Shown here piece after piece: positions 23,410 to 32,140 of a stretch of DNA of 32,779 nt. Source of the stretch: Flammeovirgaceae bacterium (lineage in GTDB: Bacteria > Bacteroidota > Bacteroidia > Cytophagales > Cyclobacteriaceae); assembly GCA_024638265.1 (NCBI GenBank), contig JAHEKQ010000029.1, positions 1-32,779 of the forward strand, in the 5' to 3' direction. The first letter of the stretch is position 1. Each line of letters begins with the position of its first letter. The position numbers and the translations under genes are program-made. Below the pieces are notes generated by a model. The model worked only from the letters and a program-made list of their open reading frames with translations. It ran no database searches and was not told the DNA's origin.

Positions 23410-23962
23410 CTCCATTTCCTTTGTTTACCAGGGCCTTTAATTCCTGCATAGCACGAAACACCCTCACTTTTACAGCTCCTTCCGATATTTCCATCATAGC
23501 GGCGATCTCGGAATATTTCATTTCTTCGATCTTGCTCAACATCAGGATTTCCCGCTGGTCCGGGTCGAGCCTCATCAACGCACGGTTCAGAAAATCCAAT
23601 CTTTCCTTCTGTTCCAGGTTAGTGTCGGCTCGCGATCCTGATTCCAACTGTTCCTCATAAGCTGATACGTCCAGGTATCGAACATTTTTATTCTTCCTGT
23701 AATGATCCGCATTGACGTTTCTCGCAATATGAAATATCCAATACTTAAAAGAACCTTCACCCTTGAAACCCGATCGGTACTTCAACACCCTGGCAAAGAC
23801 ATTCTGAACCAAATCTTCCGACACCTCCGCATTGCGGTTCATCCCGTAGAAGTAAGAGAACAGAAGCCTTTTGTACCTTTCAAAAAGCAGACCCAGCTTG
23901 TCCAGGTCACCTTCTTTTACTCGGTTCATCAAGGAATTATCTGATAATGAATCGGATCCCAT
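23384..23962 (-). CDS. ECF-type RNA polymerase sigma factor
   Basis: A 192-aa sigma-70-family factor with only regions 2 and 4. Region 2 covers about residues 20-90 (LGLLFERYKRLLFSYFYGM, SEDLVQNVFARVLKY, FKYWIFHIARNVNADHYR). Region 4 covers about 125-180 (LDPDQREILMLSKIEEMKYSEIAAMM, EISEGAVKVRVFRAMQEL), containing the helix-turn-helix that reads the -35. First gene of an operon with a small protein, a HEAT-repeat membrane protein and two exported DUF4097 proteins, so it is probably a cell-envelope stress regulon that may control itself. Upstream lies the octamer repeat locus 2. Confidence 0.93.
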   Translation of the reverse strand: MGSDSLSDNSLMNRVKEGDLDKLGLLFERYKRLLFSYFYGMNRNAEVSEDLVQNVFARVLKYRSGFKGEGSFKYWIFHIARNVNADHYRKNKNVRYLDVSAYEEQLESGSRADTNLEQKERLDFLNRALMRLDPDQREILMLSKIEEMKYSEIAAMMEISEGAVKVRVFRAMQELKALVNKGNGDAKIASHK

Positions 23963-24033
23963 GGTAGTTTCAGGCAGGTAAACTCAGGTGAAGGAAAGAA
24001 GTTACAGATTTTTGAAGATTATTATTCCCCCCC

Positions 24034-24093
24034 ACAGCTCTACAGCTCTACAGCTCTACAGCTTTACCGCTCTACCGCTCTACCGCTTTACCG
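24034..24093. repeat. Octamer repeat locus 2 (ACAGCTCT/ACCGCTCT)
   Basis: Seven and a half 8-nt units in strict register: ACAGCTCT x3, ACAGCTTT, ACCGCTCT x2, ACCGCTTT, ACCG. It begins after a run of seven C at 24026-24032-type sequence and ends 4 nt before the redoxin stop codon. It also lies about 70 nt upstream of the ECF sigma start. The units are the same family as at 16948-17013. Confidence 0.88.
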
Positions 24094-24097
24094 TCCC

Positions 24098-24652
24098 CTA
24101 TCTCCACTTAATATTGCACCCCTGGCTCGGTATCTGCTCAGCATCTACAGGCATGCCATGTATGACGTCATCCAGGGCTTTTCTCAAGTCCTTACCGGTC
24201 AGTGTTTTCTCATTCCCTGGTCGACTGTCGTCTAGTTGACCGCGATAGACCAGTTTAAGGTGAGAATCAAACACATAGAAGTCGGGTGTGCAGGCCGCGT
24301 CATAGAGGCGGGCAACCTCCTGCGTTTCATCAAAAAGGTAGGGGAAGGGGTAATTCCATTTTTGTCCTACTTCTTTCATTTTTTCAGGACTGTCCTCTGG
24401 ATAAGATTCTACATCGTTGGAAGAAATGGCTACAAAGCTCACATCTTTCGGAATATAGTCATTGGCGAGTTTCACCAATTCTGATTGTACATACTTTACG
24501 TAAGGACAATGGTTACATATGAACATCACCACGGTGGCAGTATCCGACTTGACGTCATCCAGTGAAAGCTCTCTTCCGGATATTACATCAGGCAAAGTAA
24601 AGTCGGGAGCTTCAGTACCAAGGGGAATCATATTTGATGGTGTGAGTGCCAT
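24098..24652 (-). CDS. Thioredoxin-fold redoxin (AhpC/TSA-like)
   Basis: A 184-aa cytoplasmic thioredoxin-fold protein: GTEAPDFTLPDVISGRELSLDD, then TVVMFICNHCPYVKYVQSEL with a CNHC active site (Cys46, Cys49), cis-proline region DAACTPDFYVFD and LVYRGQLDDSRPG. The CNHCPYV signature marks a redoxin subgroup common in bacteria, with predicted thiol-disulphide or peroxide reduction. I chose ATG 24652 because it gives the standard N-terminus. The longer frame to 24754 adds residues unlike the family and collides with the divergent gene at 24753. The octamer repeat follows its stop. Confidence 0.9.
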   Translation of the reverse strand: MALTPSNMIPLGTEAPDFTLPDVISGRELSLDDVKSDTATVVMFICNHCPYVKYVQSELVKLANDYIPKDVSFVAISSNDVESYPEDSPEKMKEVGQKWNYPFPYLFDETQEVARLYDAACTPDFYVFDSHLKLVYRGQLDDSRPGNEKTLTGKDLRKALDDVIHGMPVDAEQIPSQGCNIKWR

Positions 24653-24752
24653 ATACTTTCTTTGTGGGAAGAACAATTTAGGCAGCACGAGGTTAAATTG
24701 AAAAGATCGATCAAAAAACATATTTTCGAGGTTTAATAATAACGCATTAGAC

Positions 24753-25241
24753 ATGGCTAGAGCGAGAATTGAAGTGATAGAGGTATTGAGAAAGACGGCA
24801 GTGAATCTCCGTCAAAGAGACGACTACCAGTGGGGTCACATGGGGAGTTGTAATTGTGGCTTTCTCGCTCAAGAGGTTACTCAATTGGACAAAAAAGAGA
24901 TTCATCGCCGCGCCATGCAGCGTTCCGGCGACTGGAATGAGCAGTTGAATGATTACTGCCAGGGTAGTGGTATTCCTATGGATGACCTCATCAGTGAACT
25001 GACTTCATTCGGTTTTGGAATTGATGATCTTATGAACCTGGAAAAATTGTCAGATACCCATATTCTAACGAGATTACCCGCCGATAAGAGATACCTGGAC
25101 AAAAACAACAAGGAGGATGTGATCCTTTACCTGGATACATGGGCAAACCTGCTGGAAGAACAATTAATTTCTAAAGTGGATCTGAATAATCTTGTTGAAA
25201 ACACGGAAAAACAAGTTTCCACTGTAACAATGATCGCTTGA
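24753..25241 (+). CDS. Conserved protein with GSCNCG motif, unknown function
   Basis: A 162-aa soluble protein. It starts with a helical segment (ARIEVIEVLRKTAVNLRQRDDYQWGHMGSCNCGFLAQEVTQL) containing the paired cysteines of HMGSCNCG. IHRRAMQRSGDWNEQLNDYC, GFGIDDLMNLEKLSDTHIL and ENKEDVILYLDTWANLLEEQL-type helices follow. I do not recognise a named family; the His-Cys-x-Cys cluster could bind a metal. Its stop overlaps the TTG start of the glycosyltransferase gene (TTGA), so both are translated together. No signal peptide or membrane helix. Confidence 0.75.
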   Translation: MARARIEVIEVLRKTAVNLRQRDDYQWGHMGSCNCGFLAQEVTQLDKKEIHRRAMQRSGDWNEQLNDYCQGSGIPMDDLISELTSFGFGIDDLMNLEKLSDTHILTRLPADKRYLDKNNKEDVILYLDTWANLLEEQLISKVDLNNLVENTEKQVSTVTMIA

Positions 25242-26461
25242 AAAAGAACGACCTTCCCAAAGTACCGGACCTGCAGGATAAATCCCATGCTGAGATCGTA
25301 TTGATCCTTGCCGACAATTACCTGAAGACCGGTAAGGACCCGGATGGGTTAAAAGAGCTGGAAACGGTCTACAAGGAGCAATCCAAAAGCCTTACCGAAC
25401 AACTTGCATTAAAGCTTGCAATATCCAAGGCCGTACTGCAACGGCACAAAAAACCGGTTAATGTTTCGGTAGTCTTCGCCATTTACAAAGAGACTTCTCG
25501 AATGAAAACCAGGGACGAACATCCGCATGGTGAAGATTTTCTGATAAGGAAAGTTGAGCAACTAAACTGGTTAGCTGAAGGAACCACACTTCAGTGGAAC
25601 CTCGTGGTTGTAGACGATGGATGTCCTGATTATAGTGGGAAGATGACAGCTCAAATCTTAAAGGACCGCGCCCCCGGCGAGGAAGCAGTTGTTCTACACC
25701 TGGAAGATGCTATAAAAAGTCAACTGACGGTAACAAGGGGATTGAAATCGACCGATGATAGTAGAAAAGGAGGCTCTATCCTCTTCGGAATGTGGTATGC
25801 AGCTCAAAAACAACGGGAGAACCATTACATAATATTTACCGATGCAGATCTCTCAACCCACCTGGGTCAATGTGGCTTACTGCTTGAACCTATGCTTGCA
25901 GATGGTAAGCCCGCAACCATAGGATCACGAAGAGAACCTAATTCGGTCGTGATCAAAGGGAGCAGTCGGAGTGATCGGGGACGCTTATTTATACACTTAT
26001 GGAAATCAATGATTCCACAACTTGGACGAATTATTGATACGCAATGCGGTTTTAAGGGTTTTAAGGCAGACCTAATTGATGATATCGTCTTAGGTAACAT
26101 TGAAAAGAAATTTGCATTTGATATCGAGCTATTATTAAGGCTTGAGAAGAGAAAGAAGGGCTCGGTGGCCAAAAGAGGGATCGCCTGGATAGACAGCGAG
26201 GCTGCCAGCACTACCAAAGACCTGCAACCATATTTATCCATGTTGAAATCGGTTGCAGCCATGAGCCGGTACTACCTCCATCGGGAAGACAAAACAGATA
26301 AACTCATTGAATTGATTAACGATATGTCGGAAGATCACTGGAACAAACTGCTTGAGTCTATACCAGAAAAAATCATTACTGAACCCATCGAAAAAATGGG
26401 TGATCCTTCATTGACCAGTGTAGAGGATCTCAGGGAGCGGGCAGGGATTCCTACCAGATAA
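25238..26461 (+). CDS. Family-2-like glycosyltransferase (dolichyl-phosphate glucosyltransferase-like)
   Basis: A 407-aa protein with an N-terminal helical extension of about 70 residues, then a GT-A domain: VSVVFAIYKE (about 77-85), NLVVVDDGCP (Asp126/127), IIFTDADLS (Asp202-x-Asp204, metal and nucleotide-sugar binding), TIGSRREPNS, IIDTQCGFKGFK and FAFDIELLLRLE. The DTQCGFK and FDIELL signatures are those of polyprenyl/dolichyl-phosphate glucosyltransferases, but there is no membrane anchor, so the acceptor may differ. Start is TTG in a TTGA overlap, because no ATG lies nearby before conserved sequence. The 3' end overlaps the convergent caspase gene by 11 nt. Confidence 0.85.
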   Translation: MKKNDLPKVPDLQDKSHAEIVLILADNYLKTGKDPDGLKELETVYKEQSKSLTEQLALKLAISKAVLQRHKKPVNVSVVFAIYKETSRMKTRDEHPHGEDFLIRKVEQLNWLAEGTTLQWNLVVVDDGCPDYSGKMTAQILKDRAPGEEAVVLHLEDAIKSQLTVTRGLKSTDDSRKGGSILFGMWYAAQKQRENHYIIFTDADLSTHLGQCGLLLEPMLADGKPATIGSRREPNSVVIKGSSRSDRGRLFIHLWKSMIPQLGRIIDTQCGFKGFKADLIDDIVLGNIEKKFAFDIELLLRLEKRKKGSVAKRGIAWIDSEAASTTKDLQPYLSMLKSVAAMSRYYLHREDKTDKLIELINDMSEDHWNKLLESIPEKIITEPIEKMGDPSLTSVEDLRERAGIPTR

Positions 26462-29400
26462 TAAAATCATTCAGAAGGTTTTCCACCCTGGAGGTTGGTT
26501 TTTGTTTTCCATTGGTAAGCCGGGTCACTTCACTTTCAAGATACTTCTGAAGTTCCGAAGCCCTGATCACCCCGTCTTTATTCAAATCGGCTTTTCCGCT
26601 TCGGATACCATTGATAAAACTGTAGGTAAATACCCCGTTATTCCAGCGATTGCCCTCAATGGCATATTCGGCACCCCCCGCACTGGATATGACAATGGCC
26701 CCGCTATTCTTTCTCAGATCAGCAAAAAGTGTTTTCATCAGCTCAAATGAATTATCAAGCCCTACTTTTTTTACCTGCTTTCCCGGAACAGCCCTGAAAA
26801 CGAGATCTCCCGAGGGAACATTCTCCCGATCGACAATTTCCAATTCTTCTTTGTCTACCTCACCCGAATGACAGGCGTCTATCATCAGGAGTTTATTCCT
26901 GGCAGGAATGCCATCCAGTACGTTTTCAAGTTCTTCATAGGCAAGTCCGCGGGCAGAGGGATTCATAAAATCCATATCATGAGTGGCCAGGTAGTAATCA
27001 AGATTTTCATCCAACACTCCGTGACCTGCGACAAAGATCAGCACTTTGTCTACCACGCTGGATTTCAATAGTTCTTCCTTTATTTTCAGTATGGTCTCTT
27101 TACCGGCCTCTACATCCGTTATTTCAATGACATTCGTAGTCATATTCTTAGCATCCTGCATAAGGCTGGCTACGTCCCTGGCATCTTTTGCCGCGAATTG
27201 CAGGTTGAAATCTGATTGTTTGTATTCGGAAACCCCAATAGTGTAGGTATATAATCGGGGTTGAGGAAACTCGGCCGTACAATTTATCTCAAAAGAAGAC
27301 GCCAACGACTCAACTCCCTGCTCATTTATGGCGGAAACCTTCACCTGGTTGAGGCCCGGGGATAAATTGATCGAAACAGAATTGGTGAATTGTGAAGAAT
27401 TCTCATCACTCAGATCCATACCCCGCATTCCATAAATCGGAATATTGTTTACGCTGATATTCAGCCGGTTCAACTTGTACTTATTATCCAGGGCGTTCAC
27501 CTCTAGATTAATTTGAGATTGATCGGTCTGCAGTGGTATAGTTGCTGTCTCGATTTCAATTTCAGGAAGATGCAGCTCGGGATCCGTAAAGTCAACATTC
27601 TGAAAGTTCATCTTCCTCAATCTCTTCGCATAGGCTTTTTCAAACATTTCAATCGTTCCCTTGTCGGCAAATCCAAGTCGCGACAGAACAATGTCAGGTC
27701 GATTATAGATCAGGTCAAATTGTTCAGCCGGGAAAAAGTCACTCCCCTGCCGAAAACCGAGACCATCCAGCGCACCTTTGGGGGCCAGGTAATAATTATC
27801 AGGCGATACCAGGACAACCTTATCAAAGTCAATCGGTATAAGGGTCACCACCAGTTGTCTCGTCTCCAGGTTCCATATTTTCATGGTGGCATCCAGGCTC
27901 GAGGTAATCAGCAAGGGTTGATTATCGAAAATTGCCAGATCCGTAATCTTATCCGTGTGCCCCTCCATCAACCAGGAGTCACCCGTATTAATATTCTTCA
28001 AAACCAGGTCATTTTCATGGGACATCACCACGGTATTCAGCGGATAACTAATATCAAATGCTTTACTAAAAGGAATCTCCGGATCCAGTTCAATATTCAT
28101 TGCCAGTTTCTCCTTGCCTGAAATACCCAGTATTTCCTCGTTTTCCGAATAGGCATACAATATCCCATCCTTCATTTTGATATGCCTCAGGTTTATTTTT
28201 TCACTAGTATAGTTTCCAAAAATACCTGTTGTTCCTTCAACATTCGCTGATGCAAGCATCCGGAAAAGATCTTCAAACTCACCCGTGGATTTTAATTCGG
28301 ATTCACTGAAAGTATAGTTCCTTTTCCACTTGTCAGATCGATCAAAGACCTCAGCAAGTTCCATGCGCCATTTGGCTTTTGGGACATCTCCATAAGCGTA
28401 GATATAGTGTCCATTATCAGATACCTGTATCATATCCAGGTCAGCACCGGAAGGTGAATAGAATCCGGCTACATCCAAAGCCTTCTGTTTAACATATCCT
28501 AAAGACTTATTTCGCTTAAAACTGCGGGAATCAATAATTTCCATGGATTCAAAACTTACTTCCCTGATTTGATTATCGTTGGAGCCAACAATCAATTTCT
28601 CATTATCGGGAGTGAATTGTACATCAGCTACTTCATAGCGACTCAACTGAGTATTCCTCACCTGGAAGGAGAGATCATCAAAATCGAGGATTTTCAATGA
28701 TCCATACTCATCCCCGAAGGCAATTACCTGTGCATTTTTTGCAACCGCAACTGAATGAATCCTGAAAGAGCGTGTAGTAAGTTTTCTTACCAACCTGAGG
28801 GTTCTGCTGTTCCATATCATAATGGATCTGTCCCTGCTTCCGGTTACAAAAACTTCTTCATCTGGAGAGAAGGCAACCGTGGTAACTCCGGCGAGATGTC
28901 CCTTAAGTCTTTCGGTAATTTTCTTCCGTTCAATATCTGCCACATATACAATCCCGTCAGTATTTCCTCCCACCATGATGCCGTATTTGTCAGATATCCC
29001 GACACTCTGGAATTCATCATCTGAATAGTTAGAATTTATGGCGAATAATCTCTGATTATTATCGAGATCGTAGGCCTCGAGCTTTGCATAGTACCCCATT
29101 GCGGCAATCCTGCCACTGCCTGAAATACTGGCAACCCCATCGTAGGCAGCATCGGGAATTCTAAGCTTTTTCGACTCTCCGATTGAGATGTTCGAGAGTT
29201 GATCATTCTTATTCATAACCAGTAGTCCTTTTGCAGTCCGGGCCGCCGCCCATACGTCCGGTAAGCTATCGAGTAATATCGTTCCGTTTATATCCGCGAG
29301 GGCATCCCCCAGAACTAATAACCCGTCTGCTGTTGTTACGATCTGTCTGATATTTTTCACCGGGCTAACGCGATCCGTTTCCTTCATGGATTCGATATCA

Positions 29401-29699
29401 ATCGAGATAATCTCCGAGGCAGAGGCCAAAAGAAGCTGCTTATTATCGGCGGTAAAGGTCATGGATGTTATTTCACCCCCATAACGAAAAGCTCCCATTT
29501 CATTACCGGTAGGAACAAACCAAATTTTGACCGTCCCGTCCTTATCTGCACTGGCCAGTAATTTACTGTCCGTACTGAATACCAGCTTCGATACCTCATT
29601 GGAGTGCCCGGTCTGTACGGCAAGGCGTGCAGTCGTTCCCTGCCCGACCGCTAGCAGAGTATTGAGAACGAGGATTAATATCGTGAACGACCTATTCAA
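26451..29699 (-). CDS. Exported WD40-repeat caspase-like peptidase (C14) with EF-hand loop
   Basis: A 1082-aa protein. A signal peptide (NRSFTILILVLNTLLAVGQ) is followed by WD40 beta-propeller units (GHSNEVSKLVFSTDSKLLASADKDGTVKIW, GHLAGVTTVAFSPDEE...MIWN, GHTDKITDLAIFDNQ...KIWN) over about residues 30-620. A beta-sandwich linker comes next (about 720-820). The C14 domain spans about 830-1030 and keeps the dyad His893 (VAGHG) and Cys943 (IDACHSG). DLNKDGVIRASE at 1038-1049 is a complete EF-hand calcium loop. The only start is TTG at 29699, eight nt inside the vWA gene; an in-frame stop lies just upstream. Substrate specificity is not readable. Confidence 0.93.
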   Translation of the reverse strand: MNRSFTILILVLNTLLAVGQGTTARLAVQTGHSNEVSKLVFSTDSKLLASADKDGTVKIWFVPTGNEMGAFRYGGEITSMTFTADNKQLLLASASEIISIDIESMKETDRVSPVKNIRQIVTTADGLLVLGDALADINGTILLDSLPDVWAAARTAKGLLVMNKNDQLSNISIGESKKLRIPDAAYDGVASISGSGRIAAMGYYAKLEAYDLDNNQRLFAINSNYSDDEFQSVGISDKYGIMVGGNTDGIVYVADIERKKITERLKGHLAGVTTVAFSPDEEVFVTGSRDRSIMIWNSRTLRLVRKLTTRSFRIHSVAVAKNAQVIAFGDEYGSLKILDFDDLSFQVRNTQLSRYEVADVQFTPDNEKLIVGSNDNQIREVSFESMEIIDSRSFKRNKSLGYVKQKALDVAGFYSPSGADLDMIQVSDNGHYIYAYGDVPKAKWRMELAEVFDRSDKWKRNYTFSESELKSTGEFEDLFRMLASANVEGTTGIFGNYTSEKINLRHIKMKDGILYAYSENEEILGISGKEKLAMNIELDPEIPFSKAFDISYPLNTVVMSHENDLVLKNINTGDSWLMEGHTDKITDLAIFDNQPLLITSSLDATMKIWNLETRQLVVTLIPIDFDKVVLVSPDNYYLAPKGALDGLGFRQGSDFFPAEQFDLIYNRPDIVLSRLGFADKGTIEMFEKAYAKRLRKMNFQNVDFTDPELHLPEIEIETATIPLQTDQSQINLEVNALDNKYKLNRLNISVNNIPIYGMRGMDLSDENSSQFTNSVSINLSPGLNQVKVSAINEQGVESLASSFEINCTAEFPQPRLYTYTIGVSEYKQSDFNLQFAAKDARDVASLMQDAKNMTTNVIEITDVEAGKETILKIKEELLKSSVVDKVLIFVAGHGVLDENLDYYLATHDMDFMNPSARGLAYEELENVLDGIPARNKLLMIDACHSGEVDKEELEIVDRENVPSGDLVFRAVPGKQVKKVGLDNSFELMKTLFADLRKNSGAIVISSAGGAEYAIEGNRWNNGVFTYSFINGIRSGKADLNKDGVIRASELQKYLESEVTRLTNGKQKPTSRVENLLNDFIIW

Positions 29700-30792
29700 T
29701 GTGATAAATTACCGGGTGATTTAAGTAAAAACTTGATCCTCGCCCATCGATATTTTCCTCCTGGGCAAAAACAGAAAAATAATTGCGATAGTTAAAGGGG
29801 TTGGTGATCAAACTGTTAGGATCGTTGACGGTTGCATTCAAGGTATAGTAAGAAAGATTCCCGTTGAGAATATCAAATATCTTAAGTAATACCGTATTGG
29901 CACCACCCGTAAGGCTTGCACCATCATAGGCCGAGATCCCGCCTGTAATCATGGGTATTTTTGAAACAGCCCTCCAGTCGGAAATACCATCGCTGGTTCG
30001 CCAAACCACCGAAATCTTTACATTGTTTGCCAGGGCCTTGGAGATAATTTCATCGGGCGTATGATTGTTGACCGAACCATCATCCAGGCTCGAGTTGAAT
30101 ACAAGAAGATGCCTTTCCTGATAGTTTGCTTTATCCGCCACATCATCTATCATGTCCCACATTGCATCGTACAAAGGCGCGGCATCCCGGGTTTCAAGGG
30201 GTAAGTTGGATAGTTCAATATGCAGATCCTCAGAGTACTTTTCAAACTGGGAAGTTATCAATTCATAGGCGGGTTCATTGGCAATTCTCCGGCGGTATTT
30301 GGCGATCAGAAACTCTTGCCCGGGATCTGCCATTTTAATCATTCCTATCAGTCCCTCCATGTAATAATTATTGAAACCAAAACCCCCATACGAATCCGGA
30401 TCACTGATATCGAGAAGTATACCCATGGAGATGGGTTGAGAAGACCCTCCCGGTGCTTCACTGCGAACCACAGTATTGATGGAAAAGGTGTAATCCTCAT
30501 CGTCCCAGGCATTGAATTCGATATTACTTTCATCAATAGCATCATAAGTCTGAATAATATCTTCCACAGCTTCTCTTGAAGAATATTCACCACTTAGGGA
30601 CGAAAAGGTCTTGGCCTGGAGCACAATAAAATCAAATTCAACCTCCACATCCGCAGATGAGTTACTCAAAGTCCTGGATCCGGTTAAAACAACTGTCCTG
30701 TTCGTCCAGGGCAATTCAAACTGGTCCTCCAGCAGGTCAATATCACAACCGGAAAGGCACAAAATGAGCAATATGAGCAGGTTATTTTTCAA
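29692..30792 (-). CDS. von Willebrand factor A-domain lipoprotein
   Basis: A 366-aa lipoprotein with lipobox LSGC (Cys16) and an acidic stretch right after it (DIDLLED), reminiscent of the acidic export signals that send Bacteroidetes lipoproteins to the cell surface. The N-terminal beta-rich domain (about 30-120) is followed by a vWA domain from about 125 (SMGILLDISDPDS, LIGMIKMADPGQEFLIAKY, RDAAPLYDAMWDMI, ERHLLVFNSSLDDGS, IISKALANNVKISVVW). The MIDAS is degenerate (DISDP instead of DxSxS). Start TTG in a TTGA overlap with the upstream barrel gene. It overlaps the caspase gene by 8 nt, making it the closest functional partner. Confidence 0.85.
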   Translation of the reverse strand: MKNNLLILLILCLSGCDIDLLEDQFELPWTNRTVVLTGSRTLSNSSADVEVEFDFIVLQAKTFSSLSGEYSSREAVEDIIQTYDAIDESNIEFNAWDDEDYTFSINTVVRSEAPGGSSQPISMGILLDISDPDSYGGFGFNNYYMEGLIGMIKMADPGQEFLIAKYRRRIANEPAYELITSQFEKYSEDLHIELSNLPLETRDAAPLYDAMWDMIDDVADKANYQERHLLVFNSSLDDGSVNNHTPDEIISKALANNVKISVVWRTSDGISDWRAVSKIPMITGGISAYDGASLTGGANTVLLKIFDILNGNLSYYTLNATVNDPNSLITNPFNYRNYFSVFAQEENIDGRGSSFYLNHPVIYHIE

Positions 30793-31484
30793 AGGTTAAT
30801 CTGATTTTTCAGGTACTTATCATTTTTAAGGGTGATCATAAAATTCAAGGTCCAGAAACTGGATTTCAGGTTCGTTCGGGTATGGGGGGTGTCGCGAACG
30901 TATTTTCTCAATGTGAGAAACATATTTTTATACCTTACTCCAGCTCCCCCAATTATATCCCTGTAATTCCTTCCGTCCATCAGATAGTTCTTATAAATAT
31001 TGCCCCCGGTCAGTAAGGGCTCATCCTCATCCTGACCCAGTATAATATTGTAATTAATTCCTCCTTCGAGATATAATTTGAAAGGTCTTCCACTGAACAA
31101 AGTAATCCCAGCGGTGAGTGGAATTTCCAGCAGGGCTTCACTTAATGTCGACTGTTGTTCTCTATACTCACCCTGGCTTATCAGCTGGTTGGCAGTAAAC
31201 TTGTAAAAACGATAACTGGGTAAGGCTGATGCACTCAGGCTAAGCCGGAATAAGTCCAGATACAATGTGGGGCCCGCCGCCCCGGATCCCCACGATCCAC
31301 TTTGCCGGGGTTCAGTGACACGATATACCCTCCAATTGTAGTCAGATAACATATATTCCGTATCCACTTCCAGGGTATTGACTGATAGGAAAGGACGGAA
31401 GCTCCAACCGGCATAAAGTCTTTGACCGAGGGATGTACTTATACACGACAGGATTAGTAAGGAAGTAAGATATACCCGGATCAT
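30789..31484 (-). CDS. Predicted outer-membrane beta-barrel protein (operon gene 3)
   Basis: A 231-aa exported protein. Signal peptide MIRVYLTSLLILSCISTSLGQ, then alternating amphipathic strands (RLYAGWSFRPFLSV, GPTLYLDLFRLSLSASALPSYRFY, LEIPLTAGITLFSGRPFKLYLEGGINYNIILG, YRDIIGGAGVRYKNMFLTLRKYV, FWTLNFMITLKN). The pattern is that of the generic 8- to 10-stranded barrels (outer-membrane beta-barrel domain, PorT-like) of Bacteroidetes. No specific family. It overlaps the next gene by 4 nt on both sides. Confidence 0.78.
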   Translation of the reverse strand: MIRVYLTSLLILSCISTSLGQRLYAGWSFRPFLSVNTLEVDTEYMLSDYNWRVYRVTEPRQSGSWGSGAAGPTLYLDLFRLSLSASALPSYRFYKFTANQLISQGEYREQQSTLSEALLEIPLTAGITLFSGRPFKLYLEGGINYNIILGQDEDEPLLTGGNIYKNYLMDGRNYRDIIGGAGVRYKNMFLTLRKYVRDTPHTRTNLKSSFWTLNFMITLKNDKYLKNQINL

Positions 31485-32137
31485 TGTTTGATTACAAATT
31501 TATTCAGGGCTCTTGTTCTGTTTCGCCTCGATCTCCCTATATCGGTAAAGTAGGCAATGCTGAAACTGGGATCGAGGCTAAATTTGCTAAAGGAAAAGTT
31601 CACGGTCGAGACACCCCCTTGAATAACCAGGCTCTCGGCAAAACTGAACATAATTCCCACATCGGTTTCCAAGCCCCGGGCCGAACGATCCTTATCGATC
31701 ACTCCATGGGTATCACTGTAGCTTCCAAGATGGAACTCATCGTATTCCACCTGGGTGAGGTATCCTCCATAGCCCATTCCCACGTACCAGTAAAGCGATT
31801 TGAATATTTTCCTCCCGTACATATATCCCATGGAATATCGCCGGATATAAGAATATCCGTTAGGGATGTAGAATTTTTCAAATTCGTCATTAGTTTCATC
31901 CACCAACTGACCATCCCGGAGAAAAAGGTCCTTATCGACATTGGTACCTGTCAACCTTGTAAGATTCATGGGAGAAAATCTCGCAAACATGGTAAAAAGA
32001 ATCTTATCAGAGGCAAAACCGAAGGTGAAACCGGTCGGGCTCTTCACGGTTCCATTATATCCGAAGAACATACCGTCCTGCGCATGTACTCTTGTAATGC
32101 CCAAACAAACAACGATGACAATTAATAGCTTTTTCAC
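31481..32137 (-). CDS. Predicted outer-membrane beta-barrel protein (operon gene 2)
   Basis: A 218-aa exported protein with signal peptide KKLLIVIVVCLGITRVHAQ and barrel strands (MFFGYNGTVKSPTGFTFGFASDKILFTMFARFSPM, YSYIRRYSMGYMYGRKIFKSLYWYVGMGYGGYLTQVEYDEF, LETDVGIMFSFAESLVIQGGVSTVNFSFSKF). Its strands (KSLYWYVGMGYGG) and aromatic girdles fit a small outer-membrane barrel. It shares no close sequence with the neighbouring barrel. Start is GTG, 3 nt after the C2-like gene. The antisense frame at 31484-32125 is a shadow. Confidence 0.78.
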   Translation of the reverse strand: MKKLLIVIVVCLGITRVHAQDGMFFGYNGTVKSPTGFTFGFASDKILFTMFARFSPMNLTRLTGTNVDKDLFLRDGQLVDETNDEFEKFYIPNGYSYIRRYSMGYMYGRKIFKSLYWYVGMGYGGYLTQVEYDEFHLGSYSDTHGVIDKDRSARGLETDVGIMFSFAESLVIQGGVSTVNFSFSKFSLDPSFSIAYFTDIGRSRRNRTRALNKFVIKQ

Positions 32138-32140
32138 GAA

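Noticed and set aside
27513-28121. 202-aa plus-strand frame
   Set aside because: Antisense to the caspase gene; no recognisable motif or start context.
26451-29699. Gasdermin-caspase defence pair
   Set aside because: No small gasdermin-like gene is adjacent, and the signal peptide places this caspase outside the cytoplasm, unlike the known defence proteases.
31484-32125. 213-aa plus-strand frame
   Set aside because: Antisense to the exported barrel gene, which lies in a coupled operon with signal peptide.
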